Below, in pieces: positions 30,454 to 42,185 of a DNA stretch of 64,000 bases. How positions within the stretch are numbered: the stretch's first letter is position 1; the number at the start of each line of letters is the position of its first letter. A model generated the notes under the pieces. That model saw only the letters and a list, made by a program, of their open reading frames with translations. It had not been told where the DNA came from and did not search any database. The translations under genes were made by a program, and so were the position numbers. The stretch comes from an uncultured Albidovulum sp. (GTDB lineage Bacteria > Pseudomonadota > Alphaproteobacteria > Rhodobacterales > Rhodobacteraceae): assembly GCA_913064775.1 (NCBI GenBank), contig CAJYAD010000006.1:62001-126000 (forward strand). The letters are read 5' to 3'.

Positions 30454-30938
30454 CACGCGACCGCCTTTACCTTCTTGCCGGGCTCGGCTCGGCCGCGCTT
30501 CTGGCCGGCGCCTTCGGGTTCCAGATCTTCGGTGGCCTGCCGCCGTGCGAGCTGTGCATGACCCAGCGCTATGCCCATGGCGGCGCGATCCTGATCGCCC
30601 TCGCCGGGCTGATCCTGCCCTATCGCGGCATCGGCTGGCTGGGCGCCCTGGCGATGCTGGCCAGCGCCGCCACCGGCATCTACCAATGGGGCACGCAGAT
30701 GAAATGGTGGACCGGCTTCACCGAATGCACCGCGACGCAAAGCTTCGGCGGGCTGTCCTCGCAGGACGCGCTGGCCAAGCTGATGTCGGCCCCGATCGAG
30801 CGCTGCAACGAGATCAACTTTCAGTTCCTGGGCCTGACCATGCCGGCCTGGAACGCGGTGCTGTCGATCCTGCTGATCGCGATCTGGGTGGCCGCCGCAC
30901 TGAAGAAACCCCGCCCGGCCCTCGAATTCCGGGGCTGA
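30450..30938 (+). CDS. dsbB: disulfide-bond formation protein B
   Basis: A 162-residue four-helix membrane protein that reoxidises DsbA with quinone. The first redox pair is C33-C36 in PPCELCMTQRYAH and the second pair is C93 and C119 in the second periplasmic loop. WGTQMKWWTGFTEC is typical of the alphaproteobacterial type. It is co-translated with the DedA-like gene through a four-base overlap. Confidence 0.9.
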   Translation: MTRDRLYLLAGLGSAALLAGAFGFQIFGGLPPCELCMTQRYAHGGAILIALAGLILPYRGIGWLGALAMLASAATGIYQWGTQMKWWTGFTECTATQSFGGLSSQDALAKLMSAPIERCNEINFQFLGLTMPAWNAVLSILLIAIWVAAALKKPRPALEFRG

Positions 30939-31010
30939 CCGCGCCCAAGCCCGGCCCCGACCGCAGCCTCAAGGCCGCCCTGATGTCGGCCGGACGGTCG
31001 GTGACCCCGC

Positions 31011-31280
31011 CTAGTGGATCGGGAATTCCCCCACCACATTGCGCCACTCGCCGGGGCCGATCAGGCTGCGGTGGGTGAAGCGCACCGAATGCAGCGGCCC
31101 CTCGATCTTCTCCTGCCAGAATTCGATGAACTTGAACAATTGCGGATAATCTGGCGCAAGGTCATACTCCTGCCAGACGAAGCTGTTGAGAACACTGCGA
31201 TAATCCGGCATACGGTAGTACAGCTCGGCGGTCGTCAGCCCGTAGCCCTTCAGCATCAATTCCGTCTCGCTTCTCGGCAT
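31011..31280 (-). CDS. usg: Usg-family protein of unknown function
   Basis: An 89-residue soluble protein matching the Usg family (first noted next to trp genes in alphaproteobacteria): ELMLKGYGLTTAELYYRMPD, later LNSFVWQEYDLAPDYPQLFK. The ATG at 31280 is placed by AGGAGG directly upstream. No biochemical role is established. It is divergent from gyrA. Confidence 0.8.
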   Translation of the reverse strand: MPRSETELMLKGYGLTTAELYYRMPDYRSVLNSFVWQEYDLAPDYPQLFKFIEFWQEKIEGPLHSVRFTHRSLIGPGEWRNVVGEFPIH

Positions 31281-31368
31281 TTTCACCTCCTGCTCTGGCC
31301 TGCCTGGAATCATCCTGCCAGAGCGGAATTAATTTGCAATGAAAACAGTATGTTGGCAGTCCTCTATC

Positions 31369-31388
31369 GTGGCTGCCAATTGCCACGG
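31369..31388. promoter_or_regulatory. inverted repeat between usg and gyrA
   Basis: CGTGGC and GCCACG arms are separated by TGCCAATT in the 190-bp divergent promoter region. It is a candidate operator or short hairpin with no further support. Confidence 0.3.
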
Positions 31389-31472
31389 CCTTCGCCATTG
31401 CACCCCAGACCTAGGCTAAGCTATAGTGCCGCCAACCAGATATAGCAGGCCCGGAACGAAAGAGCGGCTGAA

Positions 31473-34238
<2,766 letters not shown>

Positions 34239-34253
34239 ACCGGATTCCGCGGC

Positions 34254-34303
34254 CGGGGGTTTCACACCCCCGGACCCCCGTGGGATATTTGGACCAGAAA
34301 GAA
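34254..34303 (+). repeat. 50-bp intergenic repeat element, copy after gyrA
   Basis: CGGGGGTTTCACACCCCCG makes a hairpin (CGGGGG/CCCCCG). It is followed by ACCCCCGTGGGATATTTGG and ACCAGAAAGAA. It is identical to 41714-41763 except at one base, and lies 16 bp past the gyrA stop, so it may serve as a transcript end. Confidence 0.8.
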
Positions 34304-34325
34304 GCAAGGAGCACCTTTCCGCATT

Positions 34326-34374
34326 CTTTCTGGCAGAAATATCCCGGGGGTGCAGGGGGCAGAGCCCCCGCCGC
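34326..34374 (-). repeat. inverted, diverged copy of the intergenic element
   Basis: Read on the minus strand it is GGCGGGGGCTCTGCCCCCTG, then CACCCCCGGGATATTTCTGC and CAGAAAG. It has the same two-part structure as the preceding copy in opposite orientation, so the pair can fold as a large hairpin between gyrA and trmFO. Confidence 0.7.
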
Positions 34375-34426
34375 TGCACTGAAGACCACCCTTTCCTTTC
34401 GCCTCGAAAAGCCCTAGATCGCGGTC

Positions 34427-35767
34427 ATGACAGAACCTCTTCATATCGTCGGCGGCGGCATGGCCGGATCCGAAGCCGCCTGGCAGGCCGCACAAGCCGG
34501 CCTGCCCGTGGTGATCTACGAAATGCGCCCCCATGTCGGCACCTTCGCCCACAAGACCGGCAATCTTGCCGAAATGGTCTGCTCGAACTCGTTCCGCTCG
34601 GACGATGATGAGCAGAACGCGGTGGGCCTGCTGCATTGGGAAATGCGCGCGGCCGGCGGGCTGATCATGGAAATGGCCGGCACCCACCAGCTTCCCGCCG
34701 GCGGTGCTCTGGCCGTCGACCGCGACGCCTTTTCCGAAGCCGTGACCGCGCGCCTGCGTACGCATCCACTGATTACCGTGTCGGAAGAAGAGGTTACGGA
34801 GCTTCCCTCATCCGGAAATTGGATCATCGCCACCGGCCCCCTGACCTCCGGCACGCTGGCCGAGGCGATCCGGGCCGAGACCGGCGCCGACAGTCTGGCC
34901 TTCTTCGACGCGATCGCGCCGATCGTCTATGCCGAGAGCGTGGACATGTCGGTCGCCTGGATGCAGTCGCGCTATGACAAGGGCGAGACGGTCGAGGAAC
35001 AGACCGCCTATATGAACTGCCCGATGACCAAGGTGCAGTACGAGGCCTTCATCGATGCGCTTCTGGCCGCCGACAAGACCGAATTCCACGACGGCGAGAC
35101 GGCCAAATATTTCGACGGCTGCCTGCCGATTGAGGTGATGGCCGAACGTGGCCGTGAAACCCTGCGCCATGGGCCGATGAAGCCGGTGGGCCTGACCAAT
35201 GCCCATGATCCGGCGAACAAGGCCTATGCCGTGGTGCAGCTGCGGCGCGACAATGCGCTGGGGACGCTCTACAATATCGTGGGCTTCCAGACCAAGATGA
35301 AGTACGGCGCGCAAACTGATGTTTTCCGGATGATTCCCGGCCTTGAGAACGCCAATTTCGCGCGCCTTGGCGGGATCCACCGCAACACTTTCCTGAACTC
35401 GCCGACGCTGCTTGACGACCGTCTGCGACTGCGCTCGCGGCCCAATATCTGCTTCGCCGGACAGGTGACCGGGGTGGAAGGCTATGTCGAAAGCGCTGCG
35501 ATGGGCCTTCTGGCCGCGCGGCTGGCGGTGGCCGAGGCGCAGGGGCGCGACCTGCCGCCGCCGCCGCCCGAAACCGCGATGGGCGCGCTGGTCACCCACA
35601 TCACCGGCGGCGCCGATGCCAAGACCTTCCAGCCGATGAACGTGAATTTCGGATTGTTCCCGCCGATCGACGCCAAGGGCGGGCGCAAAGGCCGGAAGGA
35701 CCGCTACAAGGCCTATACCGACCGCGCGAAAGAGGCTTTTTCACAATGGCTTGCGACCCAGGGCTAA
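34427..35767 (+). CDS. trmFO: methylenetetrahydrofolate-tRNA-(uracil-5-)-methyltransferase TrmFO
   Basis: A 446-residue FAD enzyme that makes m5U54 in the T-loop of tRNAs with methylenetetrahydrofolate as carbon donor. The FAD motif is [20 protein letters not shown]. The family-specific [15 protein letters not shown] carries a conserved Cys, and [14 protein letters not shown] the second. The C-terminal [17 protein letters not shown] is also typical. The start ATG has no strong ribosome-binding site. gluQ begins one base past its stop. Confidence 0.95.
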   Translation: MTEPLHIVGGGMAGSEAAWQAAQAGLPVVIYEMRPHVGTFAHKTGNLAEMVCSNSFRSDDDEQNAVGLLHWEMRAAGGLIMEMAGTHQLPAGGALAVDRDAFSEAVTARLRTHPLITVSEEEVTELPSSGNWIIATGPLTSGTLAEAIRAETGADSLAFFDAIAPIVYAESVDMSVAWMQSRYDKGETVEEQTAYMNCPMTKVQYEAFIDALLAADKTEFHDGETAKYFDGCLPIEVMAERGRETLRHGPMKPVGLTNAHDPANKAYAVVQLRRDNALGTLYNIVGFQTKMKYGAQTDVFRMIPGLENANFARLGGIHRNTFLNSPTLLDDRLRLRSRPNICFAGQVTGVEGYVESAAMGLLAARLAVAEAQGRDLPPPPPETAMGALVTHITGGADAKTFQPMNVNFGLFPPIDAKGGRKGRKDRYKAYTDRAKEAFSQWLATQG

Positions 35768-35768
35768 G

Positions 35769-36626
35769 ATGGGCTTCGTGACCCGGTTCGCGCCGTCGCC
35801 GACCGGCCCGCTGCATCTGGGGCACGCCTATTCCGCGCTGCTTGCGCATGACATGGCCCGCGTCGCCAGCGGCACCTTTCTGCTGCGCATCGAGGATACC
35901 GACATCGCCCGCAGCCGGCCCGAATGGGAGGCGCAGATTTTCGACGACCTGCGCTGGCTCGGCCTTGACTGGCCAGAGCCAGTTTTACGCCAGTCCGAGC
36001 ATCTCGCGCGTTATGACCGTGCACTCGACGCCCTTGCAGCGCGCGGCCTGATCTATCCCTGCAGCTGCACCCGTGCCGATATCCGCGCCGCCCTTTCGGC
36101 GCCGCAGGAAGGGGTCGAAACGCCGCCCCTCTATCCCGGCACCTGCCGCCATCGCCCGATGTCCGACCGCAAGGAAGGCGACGCGCTGCGGCTTGACCTT
36201 GCCCGGTCAATCGACGCGCTGCCCGGAGGCGCCGCCGGGCTGGGCGCCTTCACCGAAACCGGGCCCTGTCATCCCGGGGTTCACCCGGTCACTGCGGATA
36301 TCCTGGCCTCGGATCACGGCGATGCGGTGCTGGGGCGCAAGCAGATCGGCACCGTCTCTTATGTGCTGGCGGCGGTGCTGGACGACGCGGCGCAGGGGAT
36401 CACCGAAGTCGTCCGTGGCGCCGATCTCTACCAGATCACCTTCCTTCAGGTCCTGCTTCAGAAACTGCTTCAGCTTTCGACGCCAACCTACCATCACCAC
36501 AGGCTTATCCGCGACGAGACCGGCAAGCGCCTGGCCAAGCGCGACGATGCCCGCGCGCTGGCCAGATACCGGGCCGAGGGCGCCAGCCCCGCCGATATTC
36601 GCCGGATGGTGGGCCTGGCCCCCTAG
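35769..36626 (+). CDS. gluQ: glutamyl-Q tRNA(Asp) synthetase
   Basis: A 285-residue GluRS paralogue lacking the anticodon-binding domain. It transfers glutamate to queuosine 34 of tRNA-Asp. The HIGH-type motif is PLHLGHAYSAL, zinc ligands are expected in YPCSCTRADI and YPGTC, and the KMSKS position is degenerate (GKRLAKRDD), as in this family. It starts one base past the trmFO stop. Its TAG overlaps the stop of the convergent gene. Confidence 0.93.
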   Translation: MGFVTRFAPSPTGPLHLGHAYSALLAHDMARVASGTFLLRIEDTDIARSRPEWEAQIFDDLRWLGLDWPEPVLRQSEHLARYDRALDALAARGLIYPCSCTRADIRAALSAPQEGVETPPLYPGTCRHRPMSDRKEGDALRLDLARSIDALPGGAAGLGAFTETGPCHPGVHPVTADILASDHGDAVLGRKQIGTVSYVLAAVLDDAAQGITEVVRGADLYQITFLQVLLQKLLQLSTPTYHHHRLIRDETGKRLAKRDDARALARYRAEGASPADIRRMVGLAP

Positions 36627-37762
36627 CCGATCAGCACATCGTTGCCGCCGGTTTCGTCGTAATGCCGCTTCAGCCGCATCAGCGCGATGCGCAGCACGAT
36701 CTTGCCCGAGCGCGCCGACCAGCCCAGACGCTTTTCCGCGCCCTCCAGCCCCTCAAGATAGCAGCAGCAGCGCAGCGCCATGTCACCCAGCCCCGGGCCC
36801 AGATCGCGCGGCGCCGCGGCGACACGGTCGCGCGCCGCCCGCGGGCCCTCAGCCGGGCCCCGCGTCTGGGCAAAGCCGCCGCGATCGCCGCCGGTCAGGA
36901 ACCGGTCCCAGTTCTGCGCCACCCGCGGCCCCATCTGGGCGATCTCGAAATCCTCGCGCAGACGTTCCGCCGCGCGCACCAGATCGGCCGACAGGAACGG
37001 TTTTCCATCGCGGTCGCGCCGCCGTGCAAGCGCCGCGACCGGGCTTTCGGCCAGATTGTAGCGCATGCGCTGGCGGCGGCCGTCCTCGACCGTGTCGCGT
37101 TCCTCCCAGTCGCGGTGCTGATCGCCGAAGGGGGTAGCGGCCTCGGCGAAACCCGGGCCTCGCGCCGGGTTTTCCGCACCCGCCTCGGCCGCCCCGTCCG
37201 CCGCCAGCATTCGCTTCAACGCCGCCTTGCCAGCGGCGGTGATCTCATAGGTCGCGACCCGGCCCTGCTTGCGGCAGGCAATCCAGTCGCGCAGCGCAAA
37301 GGCCTGGGCGACGGCGCGCGCCACCACTGCGGTGCGCGCCGTGCGGCCCTCGGGCAGATCGCGCAGCACTGCGGCCTTGTCCATGTCAGGCGCCACCGCC
37401 AGCACGCTGCCCGGTTCGGCCAGACGGCGCAGGATGCGGCGGGCCTCGCGCTGCAGGGTGGCGTCGTCTTCAATCGGGGCTTCGGTGCGGAAGGGGGCGG
37501 TCATGTCGGGATCCTTTTTCTGGTGGTGGTGGGGGCGCGCGCTGCAGGCGCGGCCCAGTCTCGCCTGCGCCTCGTCCACCAGGGGATCGTCACGACGGTT
37601 CTCATAGCGCCGGACCCGGCGCAGTACCGTCGAGGCGTGAATCCCCCGCTGCCGCGCCAGCTCGCGCAACGACAGGCCGATTTAGGTATGACCCAGATAA
37701 AGGCGGGCGGCATCGGGCAGCCAGGCCGGGAAAGTGAAATTCGCCGTCAGATTGCCATGCAT
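36623..37762 (-). pseudogene. HTH/DUF6456 regulator gene interrupted by an in-frame TAA
   Basis: The intact gene would start at the ATG at 37762, behind GGAGG, with MHGNLTANFTFPAWLPDAAR. It reads 26 codons and then hits TAA at 37684-37682. The same frame continues at once with IGLSLRELARQRGIHASTVL and VRRYENRRDDPLVDEA, an HTH of the type that heads DUF6456 proteins. It then runs on to a C-terminal DUF6456 domain (DFEIAQMGPRVAQNWDRFL). No frameshift is involved: one base change (for example GAA or CAA to TAA) explains it. A shorter product could restart at the ATG at 37504 (about 293 residues) without the HTH. Whether the DUF6456 part is still made is unknown. Confidence 0.75.
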
Positions 37763-37819
37763 GTCGCCCAGGGACCTCCGATATCGTTAACCTTTGTCGC
37801 GAAGGCGGTCTCAACCCTT

Positions 37820-37835
37820 GGTAATATTTATTACC
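37820..37835. promoter_or_regulatory. 7-bp inverted repeat in an AT-rich divergent promoter region
   Basis: GGTAATA and TATTACC flank TT, inside an unusually AT-rich 100 bp between the broken DUF6456 gene and the DUF6477 gene. The position suits an operator serving either or both genes. Confidence 0.4.
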
Positions 37836-37989
37836 AGCTCGTTAATATCCGCCTGTTCTTGGATAATTGTCTTCAATACCTAAACCTTTCTGAAAGGTGC
37901 AAACGCTGCTTCACCAAAAACGCAACGCCAGGTTGTGCCGTGTGAAACTTGGGCCTTCACCCCGAGACATCCCAACACTGGAGACCGAC

Positions 37990-38304
37990 ATGCATGCGTT
38001 GCACCAGCAGATGGCCCACCTGCGCCGCCCCCGCCTTTTGATCCGCGCCGCCCGGCTGGGCACGACCGATTACCGGCGTGCGCGCGATCTGAAGCGGCTG
38101 CTGGGCGCGGTGCCGGGGCCCGAGTCGGCGCTGACGCAGCTGATCGCCGAGGAATCCCGTCTGGACGCGATCCGCCGCGAGGGCGCCGCCGAATACGATC
38201 TGCGCCGCCATCTCGAGGTGATCATCGCGATGATCGCCGAGGCCCGGATGCTCCCCGCCCCGCAAAAGCCGGCGCTGGAGGTGGTGCAGGAAGCCGCGCT
38301 ATAG
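37990..38304 (+). CDS. DUF6477-family protein of unknown function
   Basis: A 104-residue basic, helical protein. Its opening MHALHQQMAHLRRPRLLIRA, followed by ARLGTTDYRRARDLKRLLG, matches the small DUF6477 family of Rhodobacterales. The ATG at 37990 follows TGGAGA. An earlier in-frame ATG at 37897 lacks a site. In this order the DUF6456 regulator and DUF6477 gene are often neighbours, suggesting a shared but unknown role. Confidence 0.7.
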   Translation: MHALHQQMAHLRRPRLLIRAARLGTTDYRRARDLKRLLGAVPGPESALTQLIAEESRLDAIRREGAAEYDLRRHLEVIIAMIAEARMLPAPQKPALEVVQEAAL

Positions 38305-38383
38305 GCCCGCCCGCCCCGCGCGGGCGGCGATTGCACCGGGTCGAGCGCTTGCCTATACCCGTTGCATCGCAAGGAGGCCGCCC

Positions 38384-39316
38384 ATGCCCGATACCGACAC
38401 GCCCCAAACCGACCCCCAATCCACTGATCCCCAGACCACCGATCCGGTTGCCACGCTGCTCGACCTGCTCGAGATCGAGCGGCTGGAGATCAACCTGTTT
38501 CGCGGCCGCGGCTCGGGCGGGGAAACCTCAAAGCGGATCTTCGGCGGGCAGGTCATCGCCCAGGCGCTGTCGGCCGCCTATCACACGGTTGAGGGGCGCG
38601 CCTGCCATTCGCTGCATGCCTATTTCATCCGCCCCGGCGACCCCGAGATCCCGGTGATCTATGAAGTCGACCGCGCCCGCGACGGCGGCTCTTTCACCAC
38701 GCGGCGGGTGATCGCCATTCAGCACGGGCGGCAGATCTTCAACCTCGCGACCTCATTCCAGATCGACGAGGATGGCCCGTCCCTGCAGCATCCGATGCCG
38801 CCGGGCCTGCCCGATCCCGAAAGCCTGCCCTCGCGCGCCGAGGTCCGCGCCGATCTGGCCCGGCGGATGGAGGGGCGCGTCGGGGCGCAGCGGCGCTCGG
38901 ACTTCCTGCGCGATTCCCCGATCGAGATCCGCGAGATCGCGCCCTATGACCTGCTTGACCCGACCCCCGCCTCTGACAGCCACGCCGTCTGGGTGCGCCT
39001 GTTGCGCCCTGCCGGCGCGCCGCCCTGGCTGCAGCATTGCCTGCTGGCCTATGCCTCGGATCTGCATCTGCTGGGGTCCGCGCTGCGCCCGCTGGGTGAA
39101 AGCTGGCTGAGCGGGCAGGTCATGACCGCCAGTCTGGATCATGCGATGTGGTTCCACCGGCCGGTGAATTTCGACAATTGGCATCTTTACCAGATGGATG
39201 CTCCCAATATCGGCGGCGCCCGGGGCTTCTGTCGCGGCGCACTCTACGCGCAGGATGGCACCCTTGTGGCCAGCGTCGCGCAAGAGGGGCTGGTACGGCC
39301 GATCAAGCGCGACTAA
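38384..39316 (+). CDS. tesB: acyl-CoA thioesterase II (TesB)
   Basis: A 310-residue double-hotdog thioesterase that hydrolyses medium and long acyl-CoAs. The N-terminal hotdog has KRIFGGQVIAQALSAAYHTV. The C-terminal one has SLDHAMWFHRPVNFDNWHLY with the Asp of the active site and the conserved Ser/Gln region following. AAGGAGG precedes the ATG. The first 25 residues are a Thr/Asp/Pro-rich extension not usual for the family. It precedes two acyl-CoA dehydrogenase genes on the same strand. Confidence 0.88.
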   Translation: MPDTDTPQTDPQSTDPQTTDPVATLLDLLEIERLEINLFRGRGSGGETSKRIFGGQVIAQALSAAYHTVEGRACHSLHAYFIRPGDPEIPVIYEVDRARDGGSFTTRRVIAIQHGRQIFNLATSFQIDEDGPSLQHPMPPGLPDPESLPSRAEVRADLARRMEGRVGAQRRSDFLRDSPIEIREIAPYDLLDPTPASDSHAVWVRLLRPAGAPPWLQHCLLAYASDLHLLGSALRPLGESWLSGQVMTASLDHAMWFHRPVNFDNWHLYQMDAPNIGGARGFCRGALYAQDGTLVASVAQEGLVRPIKRD

Positions 39317-39448
39317 CGCCCTCTTGTTCCGCCACGCGAAATAACGTTACGTTGCGCGGCACCGGCCGCGCGCGCGGCGCCTTGACTTCGCCCCGACCGG
39401 CGCGAAGATCTGCGGGGCGCGCCGCGTGGCACCGACAGGGAGGACGTG

Positions 39449-40636
39449 ATGGATCTGCAATTCACCGAAGAGGAGCTTGCCTTCCACGAGGAGGTGCGCG
39501 CCTTTCTGGCCGCCGACCTGCCGCAGGATCTGGCGGCCAAGGTGCGCCGCAGCGACACGCTGAGCAAGGCCGATCACGACCGCTGGCACGCGATCCTGAA
39601 CGCGAGGGGCTGGCTGGCCACGACCTGGCCCGAGGAATTCGGCGGCCCCGGCTGGTCCCCGGTCCAGCGCCACATATTCGAGGAGGAATCCGCCCGCGCC
39701 CATGCCCCCCGGACCGTCCCCTTCGGTCTGGCGATGCTGGGCCCGGTGCTGATCCGTTTCGGCAGCAAGGCGCAGCAGGCGGAATACCTGCCGCGCATCC
39801 TTGATGGCGCCGACTGGTGGTGCCAGGGCTATTCCGAACCCGGCGCCGGGTCGGATCTGGCCAGCCTGCGCACCCGCGCGGTGCGCGAGGGCGACCATTA
39901 CATCGTCAACGGTCAGAAGACCTGGACGACGCTGGGCCAGCACGCCAACCGCATCTTCTGCCTGGTGCGTACCGACGCCCAGGTCAAGCCGCAGGCCGGC
40001 ATTTCCTTCCTGCTGATCGATCTCGACACGCCCGGCATCGAGATGCGGCCGATCAAGCTGATCGAGGGCGGGCATGAGGTCAATGAGGTCTTCTTCACCG
40101 ACGTGAAGGTCCCCGTGGAAAACCTTGTCGGAGAAGAGAATTCCGGCTGGACCATCGCCAAGTTCCTGCTCACCCATGAGCGCACCAATATCGCCGGCAC
40201 CGGCTTTTCCACCCAGGCTTTCGAAGAGGTCAAATCGCTGGCCCGCGCGCGCCGGGTGAACGGCCGCCGGCTGATCGACGACCCGCTCTATGCCGCGCGG
40301 CTGGCGCAGGTTGAGATCGATCTGGAAGCGATGAAGATCACCAACCTGCGGATGCTGGCACGGGCGCAGAAGACCGGGCAGCCGGGGGTGGAAAGCTCGA
40401 TGCTGAAGATCAAGGGCACGGTGATCCGGCAAGAGCTGAACGATCTGGCCCGCCGCGCCCTCGGCCCGGCAGCGGCGCCCTTCCCGGCCGAGGCGCTGGC
40501 CGGCAACGCCGCCGTCGCCCCCGAGGAACACCGCGCCGATGCCGCGCGCTATTTCAACAATCGCAAGCTGTCGATCTTTGGCGGCTCGAATGAAATTCAG
40601 CGCAACATCCTCACCAAAGCCCTGCTGGAGCTGTAA
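39449..40636 (+). CDS. acyl-CoA dehydrogenase, PimC-like large subunit
   Basis: A 395-residue flavoprotein of the acyl-CoA dehydrogenase family: MDLQFTEEELAFHEEVRAFL, the FAD/substrate region CQGYSEPGAGSDLASLRTRA, and the C-terminal FGGSNEIQRNILTKALLEL. It is followed after 2 bp by a shorter family member. Such pairs include PimC/PimD for pimeloyl-CoA and steroid-side-chain heterotetramers in which only one subunit keeps the catalytic base. The start at 39449 follows GGGAGG. Confidence 0.85.
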   Translation: MDLQFTEEELAFHEEVRAFLAADLPQDLAAKVRRSDTLSKADHDRWHAILNARGWLATTWPEEFGGPGWSPVQRHIFEEESARAHAPRTVPFGLAMLGPVLIRFGSKAQQAEYLPRILDGADWWCQGYSEPGAGSDLASLRTRAVREGDHYIVNGQKTWTTLGQHANRIFCLVRTDAQVKPQAGISFLLIDLDTPGIEMRPIKLIEGGHEVNEVFFTDVKVPVENLVGEENSGWTIAKFLLTHERTNIAGTGFSTQAFEEVKSLARARRVNGRRLIDDPLYAARLAQVEIDLEAMKITNLRMLARAQKTGQPGVESSMLKIKGTVIRQELNDLARRALGPAAAPFPAEALAGNAAVAPEEHRADAARYFNNRKLSIFGGSNEIQRNILTKALLEL

Positions 40637-40638
40637 CC

Positions 40639-41709
40639 ATGGATTTCGACCAGAGCGAAGACCGCCGGATGCTGGCCGAGACCCTCTCGCGCTACCTTTC
40701 CGACCGCTACGACATCGCCGCGCGCAACGCGGTGGCCTATGACGCGCCCTACCATTCGCCCGACCGCTGGGCCGAGATGGCCGAGCTGGGCATCCTGCAT
40801 GCGCTGGTGGATGAGGATCACGGCGGCATGGGCGGCTCCGGCTTCGACATCGCCACGGTGTTTGAAGAACTTGGCCGCGCGCTGTGTCCCGAACCCATCC
40901 TGCCCGCGCTGATGGGCCTTCGCCTGCTGGCCGCCGCGGGTGCAGAGCTGGACCCGGTGCTGGCCGGCACCGATCAGATCGCGGTGGCGATCGGAGAGCC
41001 CGAGGCGCCCTGGGATCTGGACGCGCTGGAAACCCGGGCCCGGAAAGCGGGCGACGGCTGGGTGCTGACGGGCCGCAAATCGGTGGTCTATGGCGGCCAT
41101 GTCGCCGGGCGGCTGCTGGTCGCGGCGAAGACGGACGCGGGGCTGGGCCTTTTCGAGGTGCTGGCCCGCGACGCCGAGATCACCCCCTACGGCATGATCG
41201 ACGGCGGCGGCGCGGCCGAGGTCTTTCTGGACGCAACCCCTGCCCGGCTGCTGATCGCCGACGCGACCGAGGCGATCGAGGCCGCACTGAACGCCGGCCG
41301 CGTCGCGCTTTGCGCCGAGGCCGTGGGGGCGATGGATGCGACCAAGGATCTGCTGCTGGACTATCTGCGCACCCGCCAGCAGTTCGGCCGGCCGATCGGG
41401 TCGTTCCAGGCGCTGCAGCACCGCGCCGTCGATCTGGTGACCGAGATCGAGCAGGCGCGTTCCATCACCATCTTGGCCGCCGACGCGCTGGACGGGCCCG
41501 AGGCCGGGCGGCGTGCCGCGATGGCCAAGAACCTGATCGGACGGGCGGCGCGGCTGGTGGCGGAAGAGGCAATCCAGATGCACGGCGGCATCGCCATGAC
41601 CTGGGAGGCGGCGGTGTCGCATTACGGCAAGCGGCTGGTGATGATCGACGCGCAGTTGGGGGATACGGATTTTCACCTGACCCGGGTGATGGAGGGGTTG
41701 CAGGCCTAG
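40639..41709 (+). CDS. acyl-CoA dehydrogenase, PimD-like small subunit
   Basis: A 356-residue acyl-CoA dehydrogenase paralogue starting MDFDQSEDRRMLAETLSRYL, with the later RQQFGRPIGSFQALQHRAVD and EEAIQMHGGIAMTWEA segments. It lies 2 bp after the larger subunit gene and lacks a strong ribosome-binding site of its own, implying coupled translation. It is followed at once by the 50-bp intergenic repeat. Substrate unknown: dicarboxyl-CoA or alicyclic acyl-CoA are plausible from the family. Confidence 0.85.
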   Translation: MDFDQSEDRRMLAETLSRYLSDRYDIAARNAVAYDAPYHSPDRWAEMAELGILHALVDEDHGGMGGSGFDIATVFEELGRALCPEPILPALMGLRLLAAAGAELDPVLAGTDQIAVAIGEPEAPWDLDALETRARKAGDGWVLTGRKSVVYGGHVAGRLLVAAKTDAGLGLFEVLARDAEITPYGMIDGGGAAEVFLDATPARLLIADATEAIEAALNAGRVALCAEAVGAMDATKDLLLDYLRTRQQFGRPIGSFQALQHRAVDLVTEIEQARSITILAADALDGPEAGRRAAMAKNLIGRAARLVAEEAIQMHGGIAMTWEAAVSHYGKRLVMIDAQLGDTDFHLTRVMEGLQA

Positions 41710-41713
41710 GCGG

Positions 41714-41763
41714 CGGGGGTTTCACACCCCCGCACCCCCGTGGGATATTTGGACCAGAAAGAA
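41714..41763 (+). repeat. 50-bp intergenic repeat element, copy between convergent genes
   Basis: Same sequence as 34254-34303 except one base (CCCCCGC against CCCCCGG). It fills nearly all the 59 bp between the acyl-CoA dehydrogenase stop and the convergent thioesterase stop, a terminator-like position. Confidence 0.8.
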
Positions 41764-41768
41764 AGGGC

Positions 41769-42185
41769 TTAGGAGGTCTTCCTGTAGCGGAAGGCGCCTG
41801 AGCCCTTGGCGCAGATGGTGCCCTTTGTGTCGCGCACTTCGGCCTCGGCGAAGAAGGTCGAGCGGCCGCCGCCGGTGCGGGTGCCTTCGGCGATCAGCAA
41901 ATCGCCCTCGGGGCGCGACAGGAAGCTGGTGGTCAGCGTCAGCGTCATCGCCAGGCGGCGGGTGGCGGGATCGCCGGTGTAGCAGCCGGCATAGCCCATC
42001 ACCGTATCCAGAATCGTCGTGTAGATGCCGCCATGCGGGATGCCGTAGCGGTTCATCAGGAAGGGCGCCAGCGGGATCTCGAACCGGGCCCAATCCGGGC
42101 GCCAGCCGGTGATGCGGAACCCCAGATGGTCCTGCAACGGATAGGGCTGTTCGATCAGCGCGGGGTCGATGTCGGGGGCATTCAT
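41769..42185 (-). CDS. PaaI-type hotdog thioesterase
   Basis: A 138-residue single-hotdog thioesterase. The signature NRYGIPHGGIYTTILDTVMG holds the HGG loop and acidic catalytic residue, followed by TLTTSFLSRPEGDLLIAEG. Family members release free acids from aryl- or acyl-CoA and prevent CoA trapping. The start overlaps the upstream SDR stop in ATGA. It is the last gene of the leftward acyl-CoA operon. Confidence 0.82.
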   Translation of the reverse strand: MNAPDIDPALIEQPYPLQDHLGFRITGWRPDWARFEIPLAPFLMNRYGIPHGGIYTTILDTVMGYAGCYTGDPATRRLAMTLTLTTSFLSRPEGDLLIAEGTRTGGGRSTFFAEAEVRDTKGTICAKGSGAFRYRKTS

